A stretch of 64,000 nt of DNA. Source: Corella eumyota (taxonomy: Eukaryota; Chordata; Ascidiacea; Phlebobranchia; Corellidae). The translations under genes and the position numbers were made by a program. Each line of letters opens with the position of its first letter. The stretch's first letter is position 1. Below the pieces are notes generated by a model. That model was not told the origin of the DNA and did no database searches. It saw only the letters and a list, made by a program, of their open reading frames with translations. The DNA is taken from assembly GCA_963082875.1 (NCBI GenBank), contig OY720097.1:17926501-17990500 (forward strand), in the 5' to 3' direction. Below, piece by piece: positions 1-12,495 of the stretch.

Positions 1-8
1 TTTTTTAG

Positions 9-1998
9 TATTCGAGGAATTGATGAAGTTGACGCTAAGTCAGCACTTTGCCGACATGTTTCCAAAAAGATTATGAGCCCAAAGAAACCAGCCAAAAAAC
101 TCTCGGTTCACAACATCAATACAGAAGTGATTTGGCATGTAAGAATAAAATATTAATGTTAATTTTGAAATAAAAAAAGTATGTGTTTAACCTTTAATTT
201 TTTAAATAATAATGCATTAAAGAACAAAAGTTTAATTCTTTTTTGTTTTTTAGTACCGACTTGCTACTATCCATGAACAGCGACACCTAACTGAGGGAGA
301 AGAGCCCTACACAAGTAAGTTTTAGACATAACTTGTAAAAACTGAATCACATAATTATTATTTTCCATAAATCAAAGTTTTTTTTATTAGGTTAAAATTT
401 AAAAAAAAAATTATTTTTTTTCAGATCAAGTTGCTAGCAGCAAATACAATGAAAACCCAGACGCCTGGAATGTTCACGTCGACACCCACAACGCAAAAAC
501 TGTCTTAAGGGTTCCCAACACCACCAAGATATGCACGTGTCCTCAGTAAGTTTCGCAACAGTTGTTTGTTTAAAAAGGAGAGGCCAAAAAAAACGTTTTT
601 AAACTAGATTTTTTTAAGTCATTGTCTGAAATAGAGTGGGCGGACCCTTTTACATGCTCAATTGCAAATGATCTATTGTGTTTGTCGCAAATTTTGGCCG
701 ATGATTACATTATTGAAATATTAGCCTAAAATGTTTAACCCAAAAATAACATAGTCGGCAATTTTCATGCCCTTTTAAGTATTCTATCGTTTTGAGAAAG
801 ATATTTTTAAGCAAATATCAATAACACGTCAAACCAACGATTTCTTACAAAAATGATAAAATTCCGACAACAATTACTTTTTGATATTTTTCTTTTATCT
901 TACAATAACTAACAAAAATATAATTTGATTTAGATGCGGAGGTAAACAAACCCAAGGCTGCAGTGCATGTGGTACAAAGGGAACTCATCAATGTTGGAGT
1001 TGTAACGGGGATGGGCGAACAATGGTTCATGATACCCAAAGAGATGTAAGTGAAATGTTTTTTTTTTAATGTATCTTAAGTGCCTTTTGGCTCCTTTTAG
1101 ATCTTCTACATTGTTTATTTATTGGAAAGCTACCCTTTAGAATGGAAATATAATGTTTCGCCAAATGTTTTCTTATTGTTATTTTTCCAAGTATTTTTAA
1201 TACTAAAGGTGTGCCCTTTTTAACAATTTCATTTTCTTTTTAGTTTTCCTCGCCGACCAAATCTATTGGTGGCATGACCCGTCACGAAACCTGTCATCAT
1301 TGTGGTGGCAGTGGTAATGACCGGTGTGGACATTGTTCTGGAAGCGGTCAGATTTCCTGTTCAAGATGTCGGCACTCCGGAAAAATTGCGACATTCATAA
1401 CTTTGACCATTGAAAAGTAAATTTATTTTGTTATACTTAATCATTTTTTATTAATTTATTAAAATATTCTTTAAATTAATGCGCGTGATTTAATTTAAGT
1501 TAAAAAAAATGTTATGTTAATGTAAATTACAATATATATACTTTTTTCAACAGAAAACGAGTGTGCCACGATCACTATACCGATGAAACCGTTCCTAGAA
1601 ACATTTTAAAGAAGTCGAGCGGTACAATTATATTTGAGGAGACAGACAGCCGGGTTAAACCTTTAATTTCCGAGGATTGCTGTAACTCGGAAATGATCAG
1701 CGCATCACACAAATTTACGAGACTGCACAAAACAAAGCACAGAGGTCGTATTACAAGCCAGGTAAATAAGTTTAATATTTTTTAAAAGACCTACAAACAT
1801 ATGTTATGAAATGTTATACATTTTTTAATCAAATTTCATTTTATACAGACTCAAGTCGTCTCCATTTTACCCTTTCATCATATTAAAGCCACGATAAAAG
1901 AAAAACATGGAGATTATTGGATCGTTGGAAATGAAAGAAACGTTTATAATCCTAACTACCCGAAGCGTTTCTTACAGGGTGCTTGTGCTATCATGTAA
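9..1998 (+). CDS. SSUH2: SSUH2-like protein, 5'-partial (7 exons seen)
   Basis: Exons read at 9-138, 254-314, 425-545, 934-1045, 1244-1416, 1554-1761 and 1849-1998; all junctions are GT/AG and keep phase. The first visible exon follows an acceptor at 7-8, so the N terminus lies off the left edge. The middle carries a DnaJ-type cysteine-rich region: CPQCGG, CSACGTKG, CWSCNGDG, then CHHCGGSG, CGHCSGSG and CSRC. The C terminus has a DYWIVGNERNVYNPNYPKRF-like stretch (HGDYWIVGN...YPKRF) matching the vertebrate SSUH2 end (HYWYQGKTYVYYIYG...YPERY). SSUH2 (ssu-2 homologue) is linked to odontogenesis in mammals; its biochemical role is poorly known. The family match comes from memory of the human protein; the zinc-finger pattern is seen directly. 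Confidence 0.85.
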
Positions 1999-4177
1999 AA
2001 AGCTAAAGGCTTGAATATCAGACTCAAACTTGTTCGGTTCTGTAACTATATTACATCATTGTACTTAGCTTCAAGTTTCAACCTAGAGACCGTATGTTTA
2101 TGTCATCAATAACATTTCTTTTGTTTTGTTGAACGCTGTTTTTTCGCTTTAGAGTTGTATTAATCAATTGTTGCAAATTCGTTCCAAAAAAACATGATAT
2201 TTGAAAACTTAAAACAAAACAAGAAACAAAAATATTACAAAAAAACTCAAAATAAACAAAAAAAGCTGTAACAACTTGTATATGCTTTTTAGTTGAACAT
2301 ATTTGTTGTTTATGATTTTTTTCGTCAACTTTGCGTATTTTTGCTTTTATGATATTTTAACTAAGCGCTTAAATATTTTGCAGTAATCGTTATTTTGTGC
2401 AATTTGTAAATCAAATAAAAATGTTCCACAACCAAATCGTATTGAAACTAAATTAAATTTTATATCTACATCAAATTCATTTAAAAAAATTATAATATAG
2501 ATAAAACAATTAGCATTACGCTTATGCTAAACAGCGATATTTTTTCAGATAATAACGGTTATTTGCCAAAACAAATTGTTTATTATAAATAGTGAAAAAT
2601 ATATTTTTTTTAATCACTTAATAAAAAGTTAAATTCGTTTTTTATCGTTTTAAACTCGTATAAAAAAATCAAACCCATTTCCGTTTTTTTTGTTAGGTTA
2701 TAGAAAAACGCTGATTTTACAAATTGTAAGACGTTCTCCACCGCAGGCAAATTTGATAGGAGCAGACTACGTCATCATTCGTCGATCAAGTAGCTAAAGA
2801 GAGGTTTCTTTTGTAGTATTATAAGAATGGCAAAATGTACATAAAGACATACGAGATCTAAACAGGGTTTGTTTTATTGTAAAGTGCAAGGAAATAAACT
2901 AACGACTGATTTTACATAAAGTTTTACATATAGTTTTACAAAAATTAAAACATTTTGTCTGTGAAAGTTCTTAAACGGTGAATGGAATAATAATAATTCT
3001 TTGCTTATTTGTTACTTGTTAATTTAGATTTTAAAGCAAAATGGCAATGAATTTAAATGTTATTATCAGCCATTGTATGGGATTATTAATCAATGGATTT
3101 ACGACAAAATGTAATAAAAAAATGATTTTGATTACAAGGTATAGTTGTTATTAATATTTAATAAGAAGCTTTTATATATATTTAAATAGTAATACAATTT
3201 ATATTTCGCCACTTATTATTAAAAAATCGAGTGATGATTTTATATTAGAAATGATTTTGTGTTTTAAATCTACATAAAACATAATTTTTAGAAATTTCTT
3301 TAACATATAATAAAGTTAGACAAGATAAGGAAAACAAAAAAATTATATTTTTATTATGCATTTTTGACAAAAGTAAGCTAAGTTTAAATAACATGTTAAT
3401 AAAAATTTTAATTCGACTTCATGGTATTTTAATGGCTAAATAAAACGTTAAAACCACAAACTCGAGAAATATCTTCACCGTACAAAAAGCAGTACCTTAA
3501 CAAACCCAAAACTAAAATATTTTTAAATATTGATAATATCCTAAAAAAGGAGGACACATTTACTAAAAATATGCCGATTTTCAAAACTTCAAATTATGTG
3601 TTTTATTATTGGAACCGAATTACTTTAATTAACGTTAAAATAAAAGAAAATTCGCAAAAAAAATCAACAAAACAAAAGTTACAACGTTATTTCTAATTTT
3701 TATATTAACTTGTTTATATAATTTTACTGGCACCCACCCACGTGGTTATGTGACGTCATAAGCCATAAAAATTTGTTCAAAAAAAATTAACAAATTTTTT
3801 TTTTAAATCGAAAGTTATCTTTACAGTTCGAACAAAGTAACTTAACATACCGCAACCTGACATATTTTTAAAGATTATCAATATCCTAAAAAGTTATGAC
3901 AGTTTTATTAAAAAGGTGCCCTTTTCAAAATATTAACCGTATTGTCTTAATCGTGTCCTTTTCAAAATATTAACCGTATTGTCTTAATTAACATTTAAAA
4001 TAAAAAAAATTTTAAAATAATAGAACAAATGTTTCAATGTTTTTTTGTGTTTTGTATTTAGATCAAGACAAGATAGTCATATTTGCAGATTGTTTTTGAT
4101 GCAGAATGCTTTTCTTATATAATTAAACGTTCCACAACAAACTAACAATGCTTATATTTAAATCTGTTTCCCAATAA
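1999..4177. other. Intergenic, A+T-rich, no gene seen
   Basis: The 3' flank of the SSUH2-like gene. AATAAA hexamers occur, for example at 2414-2419, that could serve as poly(A) signals. No open frame or exon-like stretch with convincing composition was found. The right part holds a diverged tandem repeat, listed separately. Confidence 0.6.
3440..4010. repeat. Two diverged ~345-bp tandem units
   Basis: The stretch near 3495 (CTTAACAAACCC then ATATTTTTAAATATTGATAA) returns about 345 bp later near 3839 (CTTAACATACCG then ATATTTTTAAAGATTATCAA), each followed by TATCCTAAAAA. Inside the second unit a block of about 37 bp ending in TATTGTCTTAAT is directly repeated (about 3915-3990). The period and the AAAACC/CACGTGG content loosely recall the 312-bp satellite farther right, but the sequences are too diverged for me to call them the same family. 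Confidence 0.5.
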
Positions 4178-4250
4178 CGACCATAGCTCTATACGTTAGG
4201 TTACTAACTATGAATGCTAAAATTCGGGTTCGAATCCCAATGTTGAATCT
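4178..4250 (+). repeat. Degenerate tRNA-like sequence (SINE head or tRNA pseudogene)
   Basis: A perfect B-box-like GGGTTCGAATCCC (about 4226-4238) follows a weak A-box-like TAGCTCTATACGTTAGG. The T stem would pair 4 of 5, but no D stem or anticodon stem pairs well. It reads as a tRNA-derived relic. The Helentron-like array starts immediately downstream. Confidence 0.5.
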
Positions 4251-4284
4251 TGTTAAGGTTCGAAGTATTAGATTGTTTGGAAAT

Positions 4285-5260
4285 TTCTGTTTATAGTCTT
4301 ATTATCATTGTTTTTATTATGGTTCTGTTTATAGTCTTATTATCATTGTTTTTATTATGGAAAATCTTAGATTTCGAAACATATTGTTATTGTCAGTGTA
4401 TTTATTATTATTATTATGGTTCGAAATCTTAGATTTCGAAACATATTGTTATTGTCCGTATTTTTATTATTTTTATTTTTATTCTTACTAATCCGAATTT
4501 TGAAATCGAATAACTTTTGATTTTGTGTATATAAATCTTCAAAATTTTAATATGTTGTTTATTATCTTATCGTGTTCCAACACTCCTATTTTGATAATTT
4601 AAATATTACTAATTACTAATTAATAGGTGTTTATTTATTAAAATTTAGGAATCGTTATTAGGTTTTCAAATTTTGGTCAGGTATATATTATAATATTATA
4701 GAGTCAAAAATGGATTAAAAATTTAATTTTTGTGTGTTTATTATATTTAAATTCTTGTTTGTTTATTAAAAATTAAAGTTTAATATTAAGCATTTAAAAT
4801 TTAGTATAATGTACTTCATAATTTCAGTAATTAAAAAACATATTTAAAAAATAATTTTTGTTTATTTATTATATTTAAATGCTTGTTTATTTATTAAAAA
4901 TCAAAAATCAATTCTAGGCATTCAAAACTTGGTCTAATGTATATTTAGATATCAACAACTTAAAACTGAGTAAAAAAAATTAATTTTTGTTTGTTAAGTA
5001 TATTTAATTACTTGTTTGTTGATTGAAAAGTTAAAGATTGATATTTTAAAACTTTTAAAATAATTTTGTTCTAAAATTTTTTTAGTTTAATAATTTAATA
5101 CGTTTTTAGTCTAACAACAATTAAATACGTAATATTTGATTTATTTAGTTAATAATCTAAATAAAGTAATGTTTATGCATAACTTTATTTACTAATAGAG
5201 ATTAATTTTAAAAATGATCAAATGATTTCGAACCATATTTTATTTATCAAATAAATCTAG
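4285..5260 (+). mobile_element. Helentron-like non-autonomous element A, with repeated 5' ends
   Basis: The 3' end is diagnostic: ATTTCGAACCAT (subterminal), then a TTATTT-ATC-AAATAA hairpin, then CTAG at 5257-5260, followed by TT. The 5' end TT|ATGGTTCGAAAT starts at 4416; its first 12 bases are the exact inverse of the subterminal 3' motif. A near-perfect hairpin (TTCGAAATC-TTA-GATTTCGAA) sits at the 5' end. To the left (4285-4410), partial 5' ends are stacked, including a ~37-bp direct duplication. There is no coding capacity. The ends fit the asymmetric terminal inverted repeats and 3' hairpin known from Helitron2/Helentron elements; the family call is an inference. Confidence 0.6.
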
Positions 5261-6372
5261 TTATTATGGTTCGAAATCTTAGATTTCGAAACATATTGTT
5301 ATTGTCATTATACTTATTATTATTTTTATTCTTTCTAGTCCCAATTTTGAAAGAAGATATCTTTAGTTCCTTAGAATTTAAAAATCTGAAATTTTAGTAT
5401 GTTGTTTATTATCAGATTATGTTTTCATTCTCCTATTTACAACATTTAATTATTACTAATTACTAATTAATGAGTGTTTATTTATTAAAATTTAAAGTTT
5501 GTTATTTATTTTTTAAATCTTGGTCAATTGTATATCATGATATCAGTAACTCAAAAATAAATTAAAATTTTAATTTTTATCACTAATTACTAATTAAAGG
5601 GTGTTTCTTTATTAAAATTTAAAGGTTGTTATTCATTTTTCAAATCTTGGTCAATTGTATATCATGATATTAGTAACTTAAAATTGAATTAAAATTTTAA
5701 TTTTTAATCACTAAATACTAATTAATAAGTGTTTGTTTATTTAAATTTAAAGGTTGTTGTTAATTTTTTAAATTTTTGTCAATTGTATATTATGATATTA
5801 GTAACTCAAAAATAAATTAAAATTTTAATTTTTGACACTAATTACTAATAAATAGGTGTTTGTTTATTTAAATTTAATTAATTAATCGTTATTAGGTTTT
5901 TAAATTTTGGTCAGTTATATGTTATAATATTTATAACTTGAAAATGAAATAAAAATTAATTCTTGTTTGTTTATTATATTTAAATGCTTGTTTGTTGATT
6001 AAAAGTTAAAGTCCGATATTAAGCATTAAAAATTTGGTATGATGTATTTTAAAATATAAGTAGTTAAAAAACATATTTGAAAAATAAGTTTTAATTGTTT
6101 ATCATATTTAAATGCTTGTTTATTTAATTTAAATCAAAAATCAATTTTAGGAATTTAAAATTTGGTATAATCTATATCCTGATATAAACAACTTAAAACT
6201 GCGTTAAATATTAGTTTTTGTGTGTATAGTATATATAAATGCTTGTTTGTTTATTCGAAGATATGTAATATTCTTAGTTAATGTTTATGCATATCTTTTT
6301 TTATTTATAAAAATTTATGTTAAAAATAATCAAATAATTTCGAACCATATTTTATTTATCAAATAAATCTAG
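5261..6372 (+). mobile_element. Helentron-like element B (~1.1 kb)
   Basis: Begins TTATTATGGTTCGAAATC directly after the CTAG of element A, so the two are head-to-tail. It ends with ATTTCGAACCAT, a hairpin and CTAG at 6369-6372 followed by TT. The interior holds about four copies of a ~127-bp minisatellite (starts near 5455, 5582, 5709 and 5837, each with CTAATTACTAATTAAT and TCATGATAT motifs). Internal minisatellites are a known trait of Helentron-associated elements such as DINE-1. No open frame. Confidence 0.6.
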
Positions 6373-7662
6373 TTTTCCAATTGGGGTAGATATTTTTGAT
6401 TTATTAAATATATCGAGTATTAAAAAAGTTTAGTATTGTCTTATAACTACCTAACAAATATCAGTCTGAACTAGAACCACCTACAACCACTTTCTAGATT
6501 TTACCTTAATGTAACAATAAACAAATAAATATTACAACTTTTAGGCAAAAATAAGTCTAAAATATAATCCTAAATGTTAAAAATAACATCAATTGTTGTA
6601 AATTTTAAAATAATTTCACAATTTGTTTTAGGTAGATTAATTTTAAAACACCATTCCTTACATGTAATTTGAAGTAATTTTTACCGCCAATGTTTTTAAT
6701 ACTAAGACAATAGCATTTTTATTGACTTTATTAAACCTTATATGAAAGGATAAAGTTTGAGCGTATTCATATTCATAATTTAAAAAACTTTGACGATGTA
6801 ACTATATGGCCCACTTACAAATGAAAAAATGACAGTGTTCAGTTAATGTAAATGCGCAGCTGCTATTAAAAAGTAATACTTGTGCAGACAATAATTCTTT
6901 AAAAAAAAAGTTTTATAAAAAGTAAATAATCAAACGAGAAATATAAAATCCAACAAACATTATATCAGGAATGTTCGTCAATATATATATATTTTTAAAA
7001 TAACTAATAGTTATTTACCCCTTACTTAAATAGGAAATCAAAATAAAATTAATGTAGGCTAACAGAAAATCGTTTATATTAATAACTCATTCATATTTAC
7101 CATAAGAAAGTCAACTTTTTTATCTTATTACTTTAAATTAATGTATATTATAAAAATATCTTTATCGTTATTTATATAAAAAAATATTATTCACATATAC
7201 TCTTCGCTAAAAATTTACAAAGATTGATCTATAATAACGTCGTCAAAGACGAAAGTTTTAAAAAAAAATTGTGTGTAAATATCTGGAAAAAAATATTGTG
7301 TAAACAAAATGTTTATTTAAAATATTTGCCTCGAAAGACTAGTGTTATGAATCTTTATTAAAGTAAAACAAAAAAATGTATTTAATGTTATTAGTAATAA
7401 ATGCCAATGTTTGTGATATTGACTTTCTTGTAAATATTGGTATAAAGTACCGAACGTAGTACTTAATGACCTTACTTAAACAGGAAAACTTTATTAATCA
7501 AAATAATGATTATGTAACTGCCCATCCGGTATTTGATTAAGTAATAAATTATTGCATTGTTTATTTGTTAAATAAATATTAGATAGCTTCAGCTAAGTTA
7601 CAACAGGTTGAATGTATAACTATATTTCTTTCTTATTAAAAGTATTGTTTTAAAAGCTTGAG
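6373..7662. other. 5' flank of GPCR copy 1, with flank repeat S at 6373-6720
   Basis: The first ~350 bp (S) closely match the 3' flank of the same gene (9712-10100). The empty insertion site TAGCATTTTTATTGACTTTA lies at 6711-6730. The rest is A+T-rich promoter-side sequence with no recognisable element. AG directly precedes the start codon (7661-7662), which could be a splice or trans-splice acceptor. Confidence 0.6.
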
Positions 7663-9648
7663 ATGCCATATGATTATAACGATTATTATTACAACTACGT
7701 CGACTGTCCCTACAGCAAGGAAGTATGCCAAATAATTACAGGACTTGATTATGAGTCCCAAAATGAAGAAATGTGCTTGTTTGGTTACATTTGCAGTAAC
7801 GATGTACTTTCCAGATGTGACTATAATGTAACTTTAACTGAATGCTCTCAGTGCCGGTAAGAAAGTAATAAAATTACAAAGCAAAAAAAAATTTAGGCAA
7901 ATTTACAGTTAAAATATATTAACAATGACATTTCAACAGATCCTCGAGCGTTATAGTAATAGGATTCTTTTTTGGTCTGGTTGGACTTCTTGGATTGTTT
8001 CTTAATGCTTTAGTTATAGCTACGGTTTTCAACGTTAAAAGAAATCTAAGGACAGCATTCGACTATGTGAAAATTTCTTTGGCTATTGCTGATTGTTTTT
8101 GGGGTAAATTTTCTGCATAGATTTTTAATAACCCAGCGTTGGGCACTATAATTTAATATTTTATATATATATATATATATATCTTATTTTTACATGTGAA
8201 TTTAGTTTTGTTTAAAAATGTGCACAAACTAACCAAACTAATTAATAAATACAGATTTGCTGATGATTACAGATTAATTTTAAAATATTAGAACTTTGTT
8301 GTTATATTATATTAAATGTAAAAGAAGTATGTTGTTAACAAAATTTAGGTATTTTCATATTCGGATTTATAATACCAAATGTTGCAATGACTTTGCGCTC
8401 GTCCCCGCGTGATATACTGGCTTACACAATAATGTCCAGAAATTCTTTTCCGGTAATACTTGGCTATGCGTTAAGTAATCTGTGCCAATCAGCATCAATG
8501 TACCATGTCTCATTCTTCGCTATCCAGAGGTTTTTGGCAATTGTTGCCCAGAATTGGTTTCTTAAATGGGGAAAACTGTTTACAATTTTGGGCTTAACTT
8601 TTGTTTGGATTTTCATCACAGTGATTGTTTTGGTTCAAGGTAACTAAATATTTATCAAATGATAGTTCCCAAGAAATTTTAACAATTAAAGTTGTTAAGC
8701 TTATTTAAAAACAATAAATAATACTAGAATCTTTTTTTTTAAAAGTAAATTACTTATAGTAAATGTATTGCATTATGTATTATTAATTCTCCTTTTTAAA
8801 ACCAAACTAATTTAAACAGTTTTTTGGTTGCCTGCCGGTTTAGTTAAAATGTTTCAATATGCATCTCACTCGTTTTCCTTTAACGGAGCCGTGAATAAAT
8901 TCACATTTTATCTTTGGTTTACATTGTACTACATTATTCCCTTTGCAACAATGGTAAGATTACTTTTAAATTCCTTTAGTCTCCTGAATAACAATATAAC
9001 TTAAGTTAAAATATTTTATTTAAGACTGTAATGACAATTGCTACTGGAATAATAATAAAAAGAAAATTGATAAATGTTTCAAGCAGCAGTAACGTACGAA
9101 CACGTAGACAACGACAAATTTTCATAACCTTGGCCTTAATGGAAGTGGCTTTAGTTTTAGCTATTGGTAATTCTTTAAAACTAAAATAAGCTAAAAATTT
9201 TAATTTAATCAAACAAAGCATAACAAATGTATTTCTTTTTTAATTTACATATAAAAATAAGTCAAAAAATTAAAGAAAAAAGTGGTGTTGATTAACATCT
9301 TTTTGTTTTTAGCTCCTTTGATAACAGTTAGCATTTTAATCAATAGAAAGGAAAGTTGTTATCTACAAACACTTTTGGTAGTTATATTTCTTATTTTAGC
9401 CGCTTGCAACAGGTATGCTTAAATATATGCTTTAACAAATACAATTTTGTTTGCAAATTTAGTTTTAAAAAGTTTAAATTAAACTTTAAAAATACATTTT
9501 TAGCATTATGGATCCACTTATTTATACAATTAAAGATGACGAGTTCAAGAAAAATTGTGCACAAATTTATAGAAAACTATTTCGAAAATCAAAACCTAGC
9601 TATTCTTCATCATCTACTTCAAGCCAAACTCAAGTTACTAAAATTTAG
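7663..9648 (+). CDS. Class A (rhodopsin-like) orphan GPCR, copy 1 (7 exons, 389 aa)
   Basis: Exons 7663-7856, 7940-8103, 8349-8639, 8820-8953, 9025-9166, 9313-9412 and 9504-9648 sum to 390 codons with consistent phase. Seven hydrophobic segments are visible: TM1 has N in LNALVIA; TM2 has SLAIAD; TM3 runs from LCQSASMYHV; TM4 has W in LTFVWIF; TM5 has P in YYIIPFATM; TM6 has LAIAPL in place of CWxP; TM7 has NSIMDPLIY, the (N/D)PxxY motif. The DRY site at the end of TM3 reads IQR, so the acid is missing. The N-terminal ~70 residues have no clear signal peptide but show an acidic Tyr cluster (YDYNDYYYNYVD) and seven Cys. The tail is Ser-rich and ends TKI, which fits a class I PDZ-binding motif. 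The ligand is unknown. I cannot place it in a named subfamily. Confidence 0.88.
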
Positions 9649-9711
9649 GAAATATTCCTTTTTTCTACGTAAATTTAAAAGTTCTTTGTTTTAAATTATT
9701 TGTGTTGTACA

Positions 9712-10107
9712 TATTACAAATTGGTTTAGATATTTTTGATTTATTAAATCTTTTTCTTAAACATGACTAAAACTAAAATTTAACTCGTTTTTGTGTAAAT
9801 ATATCAAGTATTAAAATTGTTTAGTATTGTCTTATCTACCTAACAAATATCAGTCTAAACTAGAACCACCTAACCACTTTTCTAAATTTAACACCTTATA
9901 TAACATTAAACAAATAAATATTACAACTTTTAGGCAAAAAAAGCTTAAATATTATATAAGTGTTAAAAATAACATCAATTGTTGTAAATTTTAAAATAAT
10001 TTCACAATTTGTTTTAGGTAGATTAATTTTAAAACACCATTCCTTACATGTAATTTGAAGTAATTTTAACCGCCAATGCTTTTAATACTAAGATTAGAGT
10101 ATTTTTA
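9712..10107. repeat. Flank repeat S, 3' of GPCR copy 1
   Basis: About 380 bp related to 6373-6720 upstream of the same gene: TAGATATTTTTGATTTATTA, GTATTGTCTTA, CTACCTAACAAATATCAGTC, ACAATTTGTTTTAGGTAGAT and CCGCCAATG in the same order. Spacing between the two S blocks is about 3.34 kb. It reads as the residue of an older gene-plus-spacer tandem unit. S is interrupted at 10108 by element C. Confidence 0.7.
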
Positions 10108-10157
10108 TTATGGTTCGAAATCTTAGATTTCGAAACATATTGTTATTGTCATTATAC

Positions 10158-10198
<41 letters not shown>

Positions 10199-10990
10199 TT
10201 TATTTTTATTATTATTTTTATTCTTTCTAGTCCCAATTTTGAAAGAAGATATCTTTAGTTTCCTAAATTTTAGTATGTTGTTTATTATCAGATTATGTTT
10301 TCATTCTCCTATTTACAACATTTAATTATCACTAATTACTAATTAATAAGTGTTTATTTATTAAAATTTAAAGGTTGTTATTAATTTTTTAAATCTTGGT
10401 CAATTGTATATCATGATATTGGTAACTCAAAAATGAATTAAAATTTTAATTTTTATTACTAATTACTAATTAATAGGCGTTTATTTATTATAATTTAAAG
10501 GGTGTTATTAAATTTTTAAATTTTGGTCAATTGTATATCATGATATTAGTAACTCAAAAACGAATTAAAATTTTAATTTTTATCACTAATTACTAATTAC
10601 TAGGTGTTTGTTTATTAAAATTTAAGGGTTGTTATTAACTTTTTAAATCTTGGTCACTGGTATATCATGATATTACTAACTCAAAAATGAATTAAAATTA
10701 AAATTTTCATCACTAATTACTAATTAATGGGTGTTTGTTTATTTAAATTTAAAGATTGATATTAGGTTTTTAAATTTTGGTCGGTTATATCTTATTATAT
10801 TTAAAATTTGAAGATAATTAAAAAATAATTCTTGTTTGTTTGTTATATTAAATGCTGGTTTGTTAATTAAAAATCAAAGGTATGTAATATTCTTAGTTAA
10901 TGTTTATGCATATATTTTTTATTTATAAAATTTTATGTTAAAAATAATCAAATAATTTCGAACCATATTTTATTTATCAAATAAATCTAG
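10108..10990 (+). mobile_element. Helentron-like element C (reference copy, boundaries set by empty site)
   Basis: Left flank GTATTTTTATT, then ATGGTTCGAAATC from 10110; right end AAATCTAG at 10983-10990, then TTGACTTTATTA. The uninterrupted flank at 6711-6730 reads GCATTTTTATTGACTTTATTA. The element therefore lies between TT dinucleotides (a T^T target, or a TT duplication). The interior has a (TTA)n tract near 10157-10197 and about three to four ~126-bp minisatellite units. Confidence 0.7.
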
Positions 10991-11721
10991 TTGACTTTAT
11001 TATGGTTCGAAATCTTAGATTTCGAAACATATTGTTATTGTCCGTATATTTATTATTATTTTTATTTTTATTTTTATTCTTACTAATCCGAATTTTGAAA
11101 TCGAATAACTTTTGTTTTAGTGTATATAAATTTTTAAAATTTTAGTATGTTGTTTATTATCATATCGTGTTTCAATCCTCCTATTTTAATAAATTAAATA
11201 TTATTAATCAGTAATTAATAGGTGTTTGTTTATTAAAATTTAGAGATCGTTAATAAGTTTTCAAATTTTGGTCAGTTATATATCATAATATTAATAACTC
11301 GAAAATGGATTAAAAATTTAATTTTTGTTTGTTAATTATATTTAAATTCTTGTTTGTTTATTAAAAATAAAAGTTTGATATTAGGCATTTAAAATTTGAT
11401 ATAATGTATTTTATAATATTTGTAATAAAATACCTGTTTAAAAAATAATTTTTGGTTGTTTATTTTATTTAAATGCTTGTTTATTTATTAAAAATCAAAA
11501 ATCAATTTTAGGAATTTAAAATTTAGTCTAATGTATAATCTGATATTAACAACATAAAACTGGGTTAAAAAATTAATTTTATTTGTACAATATATTTAAA
11601 TAAATCAAAGATATGTAATATTCTTAGTTAAGGTGTATGCATATTTATTTTATTTCTAAAAATTTATGCTAAAAATAATCAAATAATTTCGAACCATATT
11701 TTATTTATCAAATAAATCTAG
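10991..11721 (+). mobile_element. Helentron-like element D (~0.72 kb)
   Basis: After the flank-derived TTGACTTTATT, ATGGTTCGAAATC starts at 11002, so this copy used the next TT in the same target. It ends ATTTCGAACCAT, hairpin, CTAG at 11718-11721. It shares the 5' hairpin and ends with C, but the interior differs (TACTAATCCGAATTTTGAAA near 11079). Confidence 0.6.
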
Positions 11722-12495
11722 TTATTATGGTTCGAAATCTTAGATTTCGAAACATATTGTTATTGTCCGTATATTTATTATTATTTTTATTTTTATTCTT
11801 ACTAATCCGAATTTTGAAATCGAATAACTTTTGTTCTTTAAAACTAAAAGTTCTAAATTTTTAGTATGTTTGTTATTATCCCAACGAATCGCAAACCTCC
11901 TATTTACAACTTTTAATTATCACTAATTACTAATTAATATATTTTATTATTACAATTAAAAGATTAAATTTTCTGAAATTTTAATATGTTGCTGGTATTA
12001 TTATTTTGTATGTTGCTATTTAAAATGAAGATTTAACTCTAGCTAAATATCGTTTAATCATTATTTTAGTTTTTTTATAAAATAACGAATCAGTGTGAGT
12101 TTAACGCTTGAATAATTTAATAGCGTTCTGGTCGCCGTCAAAAATCGTTCTTTTCGCTGTCCATTAAAGTAAAAAATATTGGTTGAAAATTTAAGTAAAA
12201 TGTTAAAATATAAGTAAAAAATGTGTAAAATTTTTGTTTTAATTGTTTTGTTATTATTATATTTTAATACTTGTTTGATTACTAAAAAATTAAGATCGGC
12301 ATTTTGCTTTTAAATTTAGTTTACTTTTATATCACAATATCAATGAGTGCGTGTTCGCTTGTTAAAATTAGGTTTAAATATAAAAAAGTTCATATTTAAA
12401 TTTACAATTTAATTAATAAACCTATTAAATCAATTATATTTATAAAAAAGAATCAAACAATTTCGAACCATATTTTATTTATCAAATAAATCTAG
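11722..12495 (+). mobile_element. Helentron-like element E (~0.77 kb)
   Basis: Begins TTATTATGGTTCGAAATC immediately after the CTAG of D and ends TTTCGAACCAT, hairpin, CTAG at 12492-12495. The interior is the most diverged of the array and lacks the clear 127-bp units. No coding capacity. Confidence 0.55.

Noticed and set aside
4178-4250. Functional tRNA genes here and at 34990-35068, 13486-13545 and 20756-20825
   Set aside because: B boxes are present, but D and anticodon stems do not pair and T stems have mismatches, so they are SINE heads or pseudogenes.
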